A model generated the notes under the pieces. The model was given only the letters and a program-made list of their open reading frames with translations, did not search any database and was not told the DNA's origin. The position numbers and the translations under genes were made by a program. Shown in pieces: positions 23,484-32,816 of a stretch of DNA of 64,000 bases. Within the stretch, counting starts at the first letter, position 1; each line of letters opens with the position of its first letter. The DNA is from Bacillota bacterium (lineage in GTDB: Bacteria; Bacillota; Clostridia; Lachnospirales; Lachnospiraceae): assembly GCA_023391695.1 (NCBI GenBank), contig JAEWAK010000007.1:248001-312000 (forward strand). The letters run 5' to 3'.

Positions 23484-24752
23484 TTACTCGGTTGAACGTA
23501 TGGTCTGATCGATTATTTTTTTCATGATATCCTTGGTCATCATTCCGGGTACATATCCAAACACATTTCCCTGCTTATCGATCATAAAGGTAGTCGGAAA
23601 GGCTGATATATAATAATTACTCAGTATTTCACCCGTTTCATCAAACAGGATCGGGAAGGTAAATCCATTACTATCAAGAAAGGCCAGAAGCTCATCTTTT
23701 TCCACATCCTGGTTATAGGGATACTTTTCATTCTTTGGATTGGCAATCCCCAAAAATACCACTTCATCCTTATTTAAATTATACTCCTGGTATAATTCTT
23801 CGATATACGGCATTTCTTCCTTACAGGGCGGACACCAGGATGCCCAGAAGTTTAAGAACACCACCTGTCCTTTATAATCGGAAATGGTGTGTTCGTTACC
23901 GTACTGGTCCGTCAGGGTGAAATCAAATGCAGGGACTACCGGCGCTTTTTGCTGCTCCGCCCCATTGCCCGTTGCCCTGTCAACCGCAGAGTCCTGGGAA
24001 CTGTTCTGCCGGCTTATACTTTTTGAATTTATGTAGCCCGATATCCCTTTCAGCCACCCGGTAAAGGTCAGGATCCCCATTAGGATCAGTATTACACCTC
24101 CCGCATAAATTACATATCTTAAGACTTTCTGCTTTGCTTTTAAGAAATCCATTACCTGTGCGGTAAATAAACCAAGCAGCAGGAACGGAAGGACAAAACC
24201 CATGGTATAAACGAACACCAGCAGGTTGCCGGCCAGGGAAGTCTCCGCCCCGGAGGCCATAATCAAAACGGAAGACAGGATAGGTCCGACGCAGGGTGTC
24301 CATGCAAAGCTGAAAGTAAAACCCAACATAAGGGCAATCAGCGGATTGATTTTCTTATCCGATAAATCCAGGTTTATTTTCCTTTCTTTATGCAGGAATG
24401 CCAGGTCAAATACACCGAGCTGGAACAATCCCAGAAAAATAATCAGTATCCCGCCGAGCCTGGTAAATAACATTTTATTGGTATTAAAAAATTTTCCCAA
24501 AGCGGTAAAGGACATGCCTAATATGAAAAAAGCAAAGGAAATACCCAAAACAAAGAATAAAGTATGATAAAAAACTTTTCCTCTCTCATACAGGATTGTA
24601 CCGTCTTCCTCCGGTTTTTTGGCATTACCTGCCAGGTATCCCATATATACCGGTATTAACGGAATTATGCAGGGAGAAAAAAAGGAAACAACACCTTCCA
24701 TAAATACAAGTATAAAATTAACATGATCTTTCGTAACAATTTCACCGATCAT
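23484..24752 (-). CDS. CcdA-TlpA fusion thiol-disulfide transporter/reductase
   Basis: A 422-residue fusion. Residues about 10-235 form a six-helix CcdA/DsbD-beta membrane domain with FFSPCIIPLIPVYMGY and FAWTPCVGPILSS, each holding one redox cysteine. A Ser/Gln-rich linker (240-270) leads to an extracytoplasmic thioredoxin domain (275-422) of the TlpA/ResA type with WASWCPPCKEEMPY. One protein can therefore carry electrons across the membrane and deliver them outside, a minimal DsbD. The targets could be cytochrome c maturation or repair of secreted proteins. It appears monocistronic; a modest ribosome-binding site precedes the ATG at 24752. Confidence 0.92.
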   Translation of the reverse strand: MIGEIVTKDHVNFILVFMEGVVSFFSPCIIPLIPVYMGYLAGNAKKPEEDGTILYERGKVFYHTLFFVLGISFAFFILGMSFTALGKFFNTNKMLFTRLGGILIIFLGLFQLGVFDLAFLHKERKINLDLSDKKINPLIALMLGFTFSFAWTPCVGPILSSVLIMASGAETSLAGNLLVFVYTMGFVLPFLLLGLFTAQVMDFLKAKQKVLRYVIYAGGVILILMGILTFTGWLKGISGYINSKSISRQNSSQDSAVDRATGNGAEQQKAPVVPAFDFTLTDQYGNEHTISDYKGQVVFLNFWASWCPPCKEEMPYIEELYQEYNLNKDEVVFLGIANPKNEKYPYNQDVEKDELLAFLDSNGFTFPILFDETGEILSNYYISAFPTTFMIDKQGNVFGYVPGMMTKDIMKKIIDQTIRSTE

Positions 24753-24879
24753 AACTTTACTCCAATCACTTATTCACCTATTTTATATATATGTTCCGTC
24801 CTCCTTTATTATTGATATTCGGTTACTTTTTTCAGTTTTTGGATTGGACTGCTGCTACCTTTCCCCAAATCACGGCTCA

Positions 24880-24936
24880 GCATGCCGCAAAGTGGAGCAT
24901 TTAAATCGGTGCAATTAGTTTTCAAACACACCCTAA
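24880..24936. repeat. Half copy of the 165-bp dispersed palindromic element
   Basis: CATGCCGCAAAGTGGAGCAT...TCGGTGCAATTAGTTTTCAAACACACCC matches the right half of the element at 59030-59195. The other half is missing. Confidence 0.7.
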
Positions 24937-24937
24937 T

Positions 24938-25069
24938 GTCTGCACCGGTAAATATGACCGGTATTATACCGGCCCATTGCGGTTAACAGGTTACCATGAC
25001 GATGATATGGGCACCAATGCAGTCAGCTCTGTGCTTACGGCCTATAATACTTTATTCGGGAGACTTTAA
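24938..25069 (+). pseudogene. C-terminal remnant of an unidentified gene
   Basis: 43 codons read like ordinary protein (VCTGKYDRYYTGPLRL, GYHDDDMGTNAVSSVLTAYN, LFGRL) and end with TAA. There is no start codon, and a truncated repeat element sits directly upstream. Probably the 3' end of a gene lost when the repeat region rearranged. I cannot name the family with confidence. Confidence 0.4.
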
Positions 25070-25101
25070 TAAGCGGCCTCTCTCACGATTATTTTACTAT
25101 C

Positions 25102-25165
25102 TTATTGTTTCGCTTTCTTATTATTTTGCTTTCCTATTATTTCGCTTTTTTATTATTTCGCTTTC
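25102..25165. repeat. 16-bp tandem repeat, four units, across a gene end
   Basis: Units TTATTATTTCGCTTTC start at 25102, 25118, 25134 and 25150 with one to three changes. The last unit contains the stop codon and final residues (FKKAK) of the 25153-26217 gene, so the 3' end of that gene seems to have been amplified downstream. Confidence 0.8.
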
Positions 25166-26217
25166 TTAAAGAAATTTCCGGCTATTCTGAAAATAACCAG
25201 ATATAAAACGGCCAGAACCGAGATATTCAGATAAAGTTTTGAAATTTCATCCGCCAGCAGAATATCTTTCGGATTTGGATTTAAATACCGGAGCTGTCCT
25301 ATTTGGTTTTTTATGCTCTGAAACTGCTTCGACCAATAGCCGAAATCCGACCACTTGGCAGGAACCAGCTTTTCCGGCAGGCAGAGCGGATTCCCGGTAA
25401 ATTGATGGATCAAAAAGCCCAGGCTGATTAGAATAAAGCTTAGGATACCGACGTAAAGGATAAAAGATTTCCCGGCATAATTGCCCCTTTCCCGTATAAA
25501 ATACTTAAGAGTACCATATACAGCGAAAAAAAAGAATATCCATACCGGTAAAGTTATAAGGGAATAATTAACATGTCCGTAGAAATACCCGTCTATCATA
25601 ACATAATCTGCGGTTAATCCATTCTGAAAGAGGAATTCCTGTGCTAATGTCTCCCCCCTTTCTTTCTCCTTATAAACCAGTTCCAGGTTTGAATATTCTT
25701 TCCAGTCATTCTCCCCCTGAATCAGAAAAACAGGGGAATCGGTTATCACGATACCCCTTATGATATAGTTTTTCTTCTCATAGGTTACCACATTAGAAAC
25801 TGCATTTTCCGTTCCAAATAATGCGTAGGCTGCTTTGGTATCAATGACACAGCCTTTTTTATCGCCTTCATATACATAATTACCGTTTACCAAAACCATG
25901 GGGACTGCCATGGCCATATTACCATTTATAACAAATGCCGAAACCTTCTGTTTCCGGTTTAAGTTCTTATTTTTGATTTCCGCGCTGTCTATTCTCATCC
26001 AGGCCGTTACCTCGGGAATAGAAAAGGATTGCTGCGCCTCTTCCCTCTCCAGGGCGGCCTTTAATTTCCTTTCTGTAATCCCTCCCTCTTTAAGCCGGAT
26101 ACTGACGGCACAATACTGCTCCCGCAGGAAAGAGGCATCCTTAACGCTGGTAACTGTAAACCAGGCCGCTATCAATACAAGCAGAGCAAAAAACACTTTG
26201 TCTTTATTCCATTTCAT
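25153..26217 (-). CDS. MacB-like ABC permease component
   Basis: A 354-residue membrane protein: one N-terminal helix (about 9-25), a 190-residue extracytoplasmic domain with MacB-type features (VTAWMRIDSAEI, GCVIDTKAAYALFG, YIIRGIVI), then three or four helices (about 222-240, 253-275, 330-347). This is the FtsX/MacB layout, shortened. It overlaps the HlyD-like gene by 14 bp, so the two are translationally coupled and probably interact as adaptor and permease. The matching ATPase is not in this operon. The last residues are encoded by a 16-bp repeat. It may take part in export of a peptide or in signalling. Confidence 0.7.
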   Translation of the reverse strand: MKWNKDKVFFALLVLIAAWFTVTSVKDASFLREQYCAVSIRLKEGGITERKLKAALEREEAQQSFSIPEVTAWMRIDSAEIKNKNLNRKQKVSAFVINGNMAMAVPMVLVNGNYVYEGDKKGCVIDTKAAYALFGTENAVSNVVTYEKKNYIIRGIVITDSPVFLIQGENDWKEYSNLELVYKEKERGETLAQEFLFQNGLTADYVMIDGYFYGHVNYSLITLPVWIFFFFAVYGTLKYFIRERGNYAGKSFILYVGILSFILISLGFLIHQFTGNPLCLPEKLVPAKWSDFGYWSKQFQSIKNQIGQLRYLNPNPKDILLADEISKLYLNISVLAVLYLVIFRIAGNFFKKAK

Positions 26218-28246
26218 ATATCCGCACCCGATCCCCTTCCGATATGTTTTTATTGCTGTCCGTGATAACCGGATCTTCCTCCGACAGGGATGCTTCTATG
26301 GCAGCCGTGTTAAAATCCTGTGAAATTACGGTTACGTTTAACCGGAAGGCTGTTTCTTCCTTACCAAGAACGCTGTCTTTCTCTTTTACCAGAAGCACAT
26401 AAGTACCCTGGGAATCCTGCCTTAGGGCCTGGACCGGAACACAACTGCGGTAGGTCTGGGAACTTTTTTTCATTTCATAATCCAGACTGCCTCCGTTTTG
26501 GTATTCGCCCTCCGGTAAAAGCACGGTAAAACTTACATTCCCATCCTGGTCCGGCAGTTCAATGTTCTCAATCCGGGAAGTGACCTTATCTGAGTCAGCA
26601 CCAGTTTCTATCTCCAGTTCATCTCCGGCCGAAAAATGTTTCATATCCTCTTTCCCGGCCGTAATATAAAGTTCATATCCGCCTGTGGCGATTATCAGCT
26701 TTTCCTGCCCGCTTAAGGTAATTCCCTGTTTTAAATCATTACTTGTGATGACTCCTGCTGCCTGTGACTTTACTCTTCCTTTATCCGAAAGGATTTCTTT
26801 TAACCGGTTGATTTCTGCCTCTTTCTCATCAATATCCAATTGAAGCATACTTTGAGCCAAGACGGTTGATCTGTCCTGGACCCGGTTATTTTCCTTTGTT
26901 AACTGTTCATTTTCCTTCGCTCTGGCAAGAGCAAGATCCGCATTCGAAAGTGCCCGTTCTGCTTCCTGTACACCTTTCTCCCCTTCTTTTATATCCTCTT
27001 TATAATCATAACTGCCGTCTTTGATATTCAATAATTCAAGGTAAAGTTCATCTTTTTTCTCCAGGGCATCCTTTAATTTCTGCTCCAGCTGCCTCATGTT
27101 TTGCTCCCCGTCTTCTTTTGCCCGGTCAAGCTTTAAAACTGCGGCACTGATTTTTTCCTCATCCACTTTTAAATTATCATAAAGAAATTGGTATAATTCA
27201 GCATAGCCGGCCTCTGTGCTGCTTTTATTATCCTTTTCGATACTGTCTCTGTAGTTATCCAGCCCGGTACTTAACTCTTCCTCCTGAGCCGTTAACCGGT
27301 CCAGATTTTTCTGTGCGTCCTCGATTATACGTTCTGCGTTTTTAATTTCCTCTTTTTTGGCGGACACCTGTGCCTCATAAGCTTCCCGCACCGCTTCCTC
27401 CTCCGAATCCCTATCCTCTTTGTCGATTGCCTTATCCCATTTTTTCCGGATGTCTTTTAAGTCTTCCTCCGCTCTTTTTAATTTTTCCTTTGCATCACTT
27501 TTTTCTTCCAGATGCTTTTCATACCCCCCATTATAGTAGAGGTCAAAAATCTCAGTACCGGCATTTATAATACTGTCCTCCTCCTTACCGGTTACCGCAT
27601 TTTTATAGGCTTCTATTTTCTCCTTCAGCTTTGAGACAGGTTTCTCTAATTCTTCCAGCTCCTTTTGTGCATCCGCAATAGCCCGCCCGGCCTCTTTCTC
27701 AGCATTTTCCGTTGATTCTTCTGCTTCCTCCCAGGCTGATACCGCTTCTTTATAGGCTTCCTCCTTATCTTTTCCGGTCTTATCTTTCATATCCTCCAAA
27801 GCCAGTTTTGCTGCCTCTAAGTCTTCTTCTGCGGTTTTCCTTGCCAATTCGGCTGATTCCACTTCGGGGGAGCCGTCCGAAATCCCTCCTGTCAGACCCG
27901 TCTTCTCATATTCCAGCCGCAATTTCTGCAATTCCTTATCCATGGAGGATCTTTTTTCCTTTAATTGTTTCACATCATATTCAAACAGCAGGTCTCCCTT
28001 TTCTACCCGCCGCCCTTCTTCCGTATAAACCTTCCCGATTTTGAGCCCGTCATATAAATCCATATATTTTTCCGCATTTTCCTTAATGGTCCCAGTCCCG
28101 GAAAGTTCATAGGTAAGCTCACCGTCCTTAACCCTATCCACCTGTACCTTTGCTACCATAACAGAAGCCGCGGCCCTGGATACAACCGTAAAAAATGCCA
28201 TCCATACAAAAAATCCGATCAGTAATCTCTTTAATTTCCTCTCCAT
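26204..28246 (-). CDS. HlyD/MacA-type adaptor with very long coiled coil
   Basis: A 680-residue membrane-fusion-type protein. One N-terminal helix (8-28), a first half of the lipoyl-like domain (about 45-80, GTIKENAEKYMDLYDGLKIG), then about 400 residues of charged heptads (85-490) forming an unusually long hairpin. The second lipoyl half (GRVKSQAAGVITSNDLKQG, about 492-512) and beta-barrel domains run to about 660. MacA/HlyD proteins couple a permease to export through the envelope; in Gram-positive bacteria they assist export of peptides across the wall. It lies 19 bp after the MalG-like permease gene and overlaps the MacB-like gene, so it belongs to this operon. Confidence 0.85.
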   Translation of the reverse strand: MERKLKRLLIGFFVWMAFFTVVSRAAASVMVAKVQVDRVKDGELTYELSGTGTIKENAEKYMDLYDGLKIGKVYTEEGRRVEKGDLLFEYDVKQLKEKRSSMDKELQKLRLEYEKTGLTGGISDGSPEVESAELARKTAEEDLEAAKLALEDMKDKTGKDKEEAYKEAVSAWEEAEESTENAEKEAGRAIADAQKELEELEKPVSKLKEKIEAYKNAVTGKEEDSIINAGTEIFDLYYNGGYEKHLEEKSDAKEKLKRAEEDLKDIRKKWDKAIDKEDRDSEEEAVREAYEAQVSAKKEEIKNAERIIEDAQKNLDRLTAQEEELSTGLDNYRDSIEKDNKSSTEAGYAELYQFLYDNLKVDEEKISAAVLKLDRAKEDGEQNMRQLEQKLKDALEKKDELYLELLNIKDGSYDYKEDIKEGEKGVQEAERALSNADLALARAKENEQLTKENNRVQDRSTVLAQSMLQLDIDEKEAEINRLKEILSDKGRVKSQAAGVITSNDLKQGITLSGQEKLIIATGGYELYITAGKEDMKHFSAGDELEIETGADSDKVTSRIENIELPDQDGNVSFTVLLPEGEYQNGGSLDYEMKKSSQTYRSCVPVQALRQDSQGTYVLLVKEKDSVLGKEETAFRLNVTVISQDFNTAAIEASLSEEDPVITDSNKNISEGDRVRIYEME

Positions 28247-28265
28247 GCAAAACCATACACCTTTC

Positions 28266-29114
28266 TTATTCCTTTAACCCCGAAGCTGCAATTCCCTCCT
28301 CTAAATACTTCTGCCCGTATAAAAACAGCAGCAGTGCCGGAATCATCATGATTGCGGAAGCCGCAAAAGAAACCCCTGCTTTGTCTGCAGTAATTTCAGG
28401 CAGGTAAAGAGGCAGCGGCCAAAGCTCCTTTTTTCTTACCAAAAAGGTAAGGGGTTGTTCGATTGCATTCCAATATTCCAGAAACCCTAATATCACTATG
28501 GATAGAATTCCGGAGGAGCCCATGGGGATTCCGATCCGGACAAACAGATAAACTTCTCCGGCACCATCTAATTTTGCCGCCTCAATCAGGGATTTGGGTA
28601 CCGCCTTAAAAAACTTGACCAGTATAAATATGGGAAATGTTGAAAATATATTGGGAAGGATGATCGCCAAATGGGTATCCACAAGCCCAAGCCGGTATAA
28701 TACCAGATAACTGGACACCATGGTTACCTGAAAAGGTAAAACCATTAAAATAATATACAGGGTAAACAGTATTCTTTTCCCCCTGAATTCAAATCGTGCA
28801 AAGCCCCAGGCTGCCGGTACCGCAATCACTAGCTGGCCCAGGAGCACCGGTATTACCTGAATGCAGGAATTCCAGAACATAACAAAAAATTGAGGGGAAT
28901 CCAGCAAAAGCTCAACGACGGGACGTAAGGTAGGATACTCCGGAAATGCCTCCCAGGCTGCCATTCCTTTGCCCTGATTCAATACCGGACCGATATTTTT
29001 ATATAATTCATTTGTTCCCATAAAGGAACCGCTTATTAACATCCATACCGGAATCCATACAAAGAGGGTCAATATCGATAAAATACAGGTTCTTACTATA
29101 TTTTTTATTTTCAT
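28266..29114 (-). CDS. Carbohydrate ABC transporter permease, MalG-type
   Basis: A 282-residue binding-protein-dependent permease with six helices. The conserved EAA loop is present: EAAKLDGAGEVYLFVRIGIPM (in parts EAAKLDGAG, RIGIP), which docks the ATPase. It belongs to the CUT1 family (MalG/LacG), which imports oligosaccharides. Partner genes are the MalF-type permease at 29236 and the binding protein at 30140. A 121-bp gap separates it from the MalF gene, larger than elsewhere in the operon. No ATPase is encoded here; a shared MsmX-type ATPase could serve. Confidence 0.88.
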   Translation of the reverse strand: MKIKNIVRTCILSILTLFVWIPVWMLISGSFMGTNELYKNIGPVLNQGKGMAAWEAFPEYPTLRPVVELLLDSPQFFVMFWNSCIQVIPVLLGQLVIAVPAAWGFARFEFRGKRILFTLYIILMVLPFQVTMVSSYLVLYRLGLVDTHLAIILPNIFSTFPIFILVKFFKAVPKSLIEAAKLDGAGEVYLFVRIGIPMGSSGILSIVILGFLEYWNAIEQPLTFLVRKKELWPLPLYLPEITADKAGVSFAASAIMMIPALLLFLYGQKYLEEGIAASGLKE

Positions 29115-29235
29115 ATCCTGTAAACTCCTAAAATCTGTAATTGTTTCCGGATGACCTTGCAGTCAAAACGCTGTAATTCAGCCGTAAGACTGAACTGTAA
29201 CGCCAAGCGGATATTCCCGGCTATGTACTGTAAGC

Positions 29236-30126
29236 CTATTCCTCTGCCCGGTCCAGTTTCTGAAAAACAAAAATCAAAATGATAAATAGAAGGACGCACA
29301 TCACTGCTGCCGCACTCATTTTCTGGATGTCCAGGGAGACAAACCAATTATTCAGTAAATGCTGCAGCATATAGATGCTTTCCTGAGGATAATCCCCCGA
29401 AACCAGATAGGCTTCCCGAAACACCTTAAAAGAATTTAAAAAAGACAGGATACTTATAACAAATACGGAGGGGAGCAGCCTTGGAAGCGTAATATAATAA
29501 AGCTTGGCCAGAAAGCCCGCACCATCCACACTTGCCGCTTCATAAAGGGAGACAGGGATTCCGTTTAATCCGGTCAGCCATAAAATCATATTATAGCCGG
29601 TATTCTTCCATAAATAACTGATAATCAGGATCAAAAAGGCTTTATCCGTATTCATGAAATCCACACTTTCCTTTCCCAGATGTACCAGTATTACATTAAC
29701 CAGCCCGTTCTCATGAAACAGCAGCCGCCATAACAGTACCACCGATGCCACAGGAATTGCCATTGGAAGCAAAAAAGAGGTTTTAAAAAACCGTGCATGC
29801 TTCTTCTGGCTGTATAACAGCAGGGACAGACCTAAGGATATAATAAGCAGCAGGGGGATACAGGTTATTAAAAACCTCCCCGTGTTATGAAGTGCCAGAC
29901 GGAAAGCCGTATTGTTTAGCACCAGCCTGTAATTGGCAAAGCCTACAAACTGTCCGCTCATGGCTTCGTAAAAGGACCTTCTGATGACATCCGCAAATGG
30001 CAGCAATACGAACAGGATGACTCCCAATAAGCTTGGAAGCAGGAACAGCCAGGCTTTTCCCGCTTCCTTTAACTTAAACCAGGGATGTCTCCGGGGTTTT
30101 TTATAAATTTTAGCGCTTACTTTCAT
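29236..30126 (-). CDS. Carbohydrate ABC transporter permease, MalF-type
   Basis: A 296-residue permease with six helices: first helix LFLLPSLLGVILFVLLPFAD (about 29-48), EAA loop YEAASVDGAGFLAKLYYITLP (in parts EAASVDGAG, ITLPRLLPS). CUT1-family partner of 28266-29114. It starts 13 bp after the binding-protein gene. The N-terminal YKKPRRHPWFKLKEAGKAW is a typical positively charged cytoplasmic start. Both EAA loops are intact, so the pair should still accept an ATPase. Confidence 0.88.
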   Translation of the reverse strand: MKVSAKIYKKPRRHPWFKLKEAGKAWLFLLPSLLGVILFVLLPFADVIRRSFYEAMSGQFVGFANYRLVLNNTAFRLALHNTGRFLITCIPLLLIISLGLSLLLYSQKKHARFFKTSFLLPMAIPVASVVLLWRLLFHENGLVNVILVHLGKESVDFMNTDKAFLILIISYLWKNTGYNMILWLTGLNGIPVSLYEAASVDGAGFLAKLYYITLPRLLPSVFVISILSFLNSFKVFREAYLVSGDYPQESIYMLQHLLNNWFVSLDIQKMSAAAVMCVLLFIILIFVFQKLDRAEE

Positions 30127-30139
30127 AGATTTTATGTTC

Positions 30140-32398
30140 CTATTCTGCCAGGTAAGTATTTACCTTAGCCTTTACCGCTGCCACCGCCTGGCTTTCATCC
30201 ATCTCACCTTTTAAGAAGGGCTCTGCTTCCTCAAGGATTAAATTGTTGAGGATATAGTTTGTATCGATCGGTTTATTTACTGCCTCAGCCATGCTTAATA
30301 CGGTATTCCTGTCTGCTTTTGCCGGCCATTCCGCAGACAGCATATCTCCATTTTCATCGGTCACACCTATACTTATATTACTTTCCTCTTTCCCCGCCCA
30401 TTCCTTTAAGGATTTACTGTTGACCGGAAATCCGTCAAAAACGTTGATATCCTGCACCCTGGTTCCAAATAAAAAGCTGATAAATTGTCTGGCAATGTCA
30501 CTTTCCCTGCTCTTACTGTTAAGTCCGACCAGTCCGCCCGGTATAAACATCTGATTGACGGACCGTTGTTCTAATTCTTTATCTTTTAATATTTCAAAAA
30601 GAAGCATGGTATCAAATATGTTTTTAATCTGCAGCATGGCAGTCTCACAATCTTTCCTTATGGAAACCGCATCTCCCTTAAATAAACTTCCCCCGGTAAA
30701 CATCTCTTCATAAGCTTTATTGGTATTCATTACATATTCATCCTTTTCCGTGGCCTTTATATTTTCCGCTATGGTTTTCACACTCTTTAGGAAAGCAGTG
30801 AAATTTTCCTCATTCAGCTGTCCGTTTTGGAATAAATCTGCGGAATATAATGCCAGGTAATCTTCCAAAAGCCGTTTATAACTAGTTGATCTTAAGTAGG
30901 GTCTGTTATCCGTCTGCTTTATATAATTTACAATATTAGAAAGACTGTCCGCTGCCTGGATCGCATCCGGTTTTCCTGCAATAACCGGAAATGAAAACCG
31001 TACGGGCATGTCATAAACTTTTCCGTCTTTTTCATAGCATCCGGTTATATTGTTAAGTAACTCACCCGATGCTTCCAGGGGACTTACCAGGTCTTTTATA
31101 TCTGATAATACTCCCTTTTCAATATAAGAATCCACCGGCAGCCCGTCCAGAATCAGGACATCCGCTCCGTTTCCCGCCAGTAATTCCGTATTAAGCGCCC
31201 GGATATAGTCGGTAACATTGCCGTCTTCCTCTTCCATAGCAACTACATAGTTAACTTTGATATCAGTATTTTCCGCCTGGAAAAGGGAGATCGCCTGTCT
31301 TATGGTATCATTTTCCTTTAAGGAATATACCGTAATCTCCTTTGACGGTACGGAAGCCACATTCCTGTCAAATACATAGTGGATCAGCTGATATCCTCCG
31401 GCTGTATCTCCATAAACCGCGTAATATTCCTCCTGTTCTCCTTCCCTGACAAAAAGGCTGTTAAAGGCAAGGGTAGGCATACTCATAGAATTCAGCAAAC
31501 CATCAACAACGGTTTCCCAAAGGGTGCCGTCCTGCTGCAGGCGGTGAATTCCGCCTGAATTGCCAAGTAACAGCGTGCCGTCCTCTCTCATGGCATATGC
31601 ATTTGCACTCGCGTTATTATTAAAATCTACGGTGCGCTCTATCTTCTTTTGAGCCGGATTATAAAACATGATACCGGTTCCTTCTTCATTTAAGGTAATA
31701 ATATCCTCACCGGATGTTATGTAACTTTGCTGTTCCCCGATCCGTAATTTGTCAATTTCCTTCCCCTCCGGAGAAAAGACCACCAAGGTATTGGAGTAGA
31801 GCTCATTCAGAACTATATTGCCTTCTTTCAGTACCTGGAAATTAAAAATATATGGATAATGTTTATAATTATTTGTGGTTGTTTCTTCTTCCAGGTACGG
31901 TATTTTAACAAACTCCGCCGTTTTCCCCCCGTCCGCCGATCTTACGACACGGGATTTCATGTCATTATCGCTGTAGTCGTTGCAAAGCCCGTAATAGTTT
32001 CCGTCTTCTCCCATACATATGTCACTGATTACCATATTATTGCCGTTTAAAATTAAGTCATTATTTAACCACTCCGGTAAGCTGCTCTCCCAGGTCATAT
32101 CGTCCTGCAGCCGGTAGCATACATATTTATCCGTTTCCAGGGTATATACTTCAATCTGCTTCTCTTTATTTTCCAGGATTTTGATGATTGGCTGCTCTCC
32201 AGACAATTCCGGCAGTTTTACTTTTTGTTCCATGTACCTGCCCATGGTCGGCTCTTTGGTCTTACCTTTATCTGTCTGCCCGTTTTTTACGGAATTATTT
32301 AAAAGACCTGCCTCCTTATTATCTTTCTTACTGCAGCCCGGTAACCCGGTTATTAAAATCACCAGGAGAATACATAATGCCGTTAGCTTCCTTCTCAT
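30140..32398 (-). CDS. Large extracellular solute-binding lipoprotein, two-domain
   Basis: A 752-residue lipoprotein (signal peptide, lipobox GLPGC, Cys22). Residues about 60-340 are rich in beta strands and read like a propeller or BNR-type sensor (WESSLPEWLNNDLI, SADGGKTAEFVKIPYL, MREDGTLLLGNSGGIHRL). Residues about 355-750 are a family-1 solute-binding protein (KEITVYSLKENDTIRQAI, FQAENTDIKVNYVV, GADVLILDGLPVD). Ordinary binding proteins of this type are about 430 residues, so the front domain is an extra module. It heads an operon with MalF/MalG permeases, an HlyD adaptor and a MacB-like permease. A two-component system lies upstream. Confidence 0.85.
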   Translation of the reverse strand: MRRKLTALCILLVILITGLPGCSKKDNKEAGLLNNSVKNGQTDKGKTKEPTMGRYMEQKVKLPELSGEQPIIKILENKEKQIEVYTLETDKYVCYRLQDDMTWESSLPEWLNNDLILNGNNMVISDICMGEDGNYYGLCNDYSDNDMKSRVVRSADGGKTAEFVKIPYLEEETTTNNYKHYPYIFNFQVLKEGNIVLNELYSNTLVVFSPEGKEIDKLRIGEQQSYITSGEDIITLNEEGTGIMFYNPAQKKIERTVDFNNNASANAYAMREDGTLLLGNSGGIHRLQQDGTLWETVVDGLLNSMSMPTLAFNSLFVREGEQEEYYAVYGDTAGGYQLIHYVFDRNVASVPSKEITVYSLKENDTIRQAISLFQAENTDIKVNYVVAMEEEDGNVTDYIRALNTELLAGNGADVLILDGLPVDSYIEKGVLSDIKDLVSPLEASGELLNNITGCYEKDGKVYDMPVRFSFPVIAGKPDAIQAADSLSNIVNYIKQTDNRPYLRSTSYKRLLEDYLALYSADLFQNGQLNEENFTAFLKSVKTIAENIKATEKDEYVMNTNKAYEEMFTGGSLFKGDAVSIRKDCETAMLQIKNIFDTMLLFEILKDKELEQRSVNQMFIPGGLVGLNSKSRESDIARQFISFLFGTRVQDINVFDGFPVNSKSLKEWAGKEESNISIGVTDENGDMLSAEWPAKADRNTVLSMAEAVNKPIDTNYILNNLILEEAEPFLKGEMDESQAVAAVKAKVNTYLAE

Positions 32399-32529
32399 TT
32401 CGGTTCCTCCATATTTATTAAATTTTTATATTAAATATAACAGGGAAATCTCTAAAAAATCTTTAAATTACATTTTTTCATTAAAAAATTAATAACCAGG
32501 CTGGGTTCTTTCTCTGGAAAATCGGATAA

Positions 32530-32658
32530 TTGAAGCCTGAAGTTGCCTCACAGCCGGAATACTTCTTTCCTGCGTTTGTCCTGATACTTGATAAAACGGC
32601 ATCTGAAAAACTAAATAAAACACAGGATAAAACTGCATTCGATTTGGCTGTCGGATAA
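32530..32658 (+). pseudogene. Possible gene remnant
   Basis: A 42-codon frame beginning TTG (LKPEVASQPEYFFPAFVLIL, DKTASEKLNKTQDKTAFDLAVG) reads like protein. It lacks a ribosome-binding site and opposes its neighbours. Low support; could be chance. Confidence 0.25.
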
Positions 32659-32678
32659 CTTAAATTTTAAAGTCAAAT

Positions 32679-32714
32679 AGTCTGACTCCCGCCTGCGCAG
32701 GCGGGAGTCAGACT
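32679..32714. terminator. Perfect 36-bp palindrome
   Basis: AGTCTGACTCCCGCCTGC is followed immediately by its exact complement. It lies between the kinase gene and the downstream binding-protein operon. On either strand no long T-run follows, so it could be terminator, mRNA stabiliser or repeat. Confidence 0.6.
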
Positions 32715-32816
32715 TGATATGATAAATTAAATTACATCTGTTTTACTAAGAGCGTTGCATAAATAATGCTTAATAGCAGGTGCTAAATTAAGTGTTATTT
32801 ACGTAATGCTGTACCG

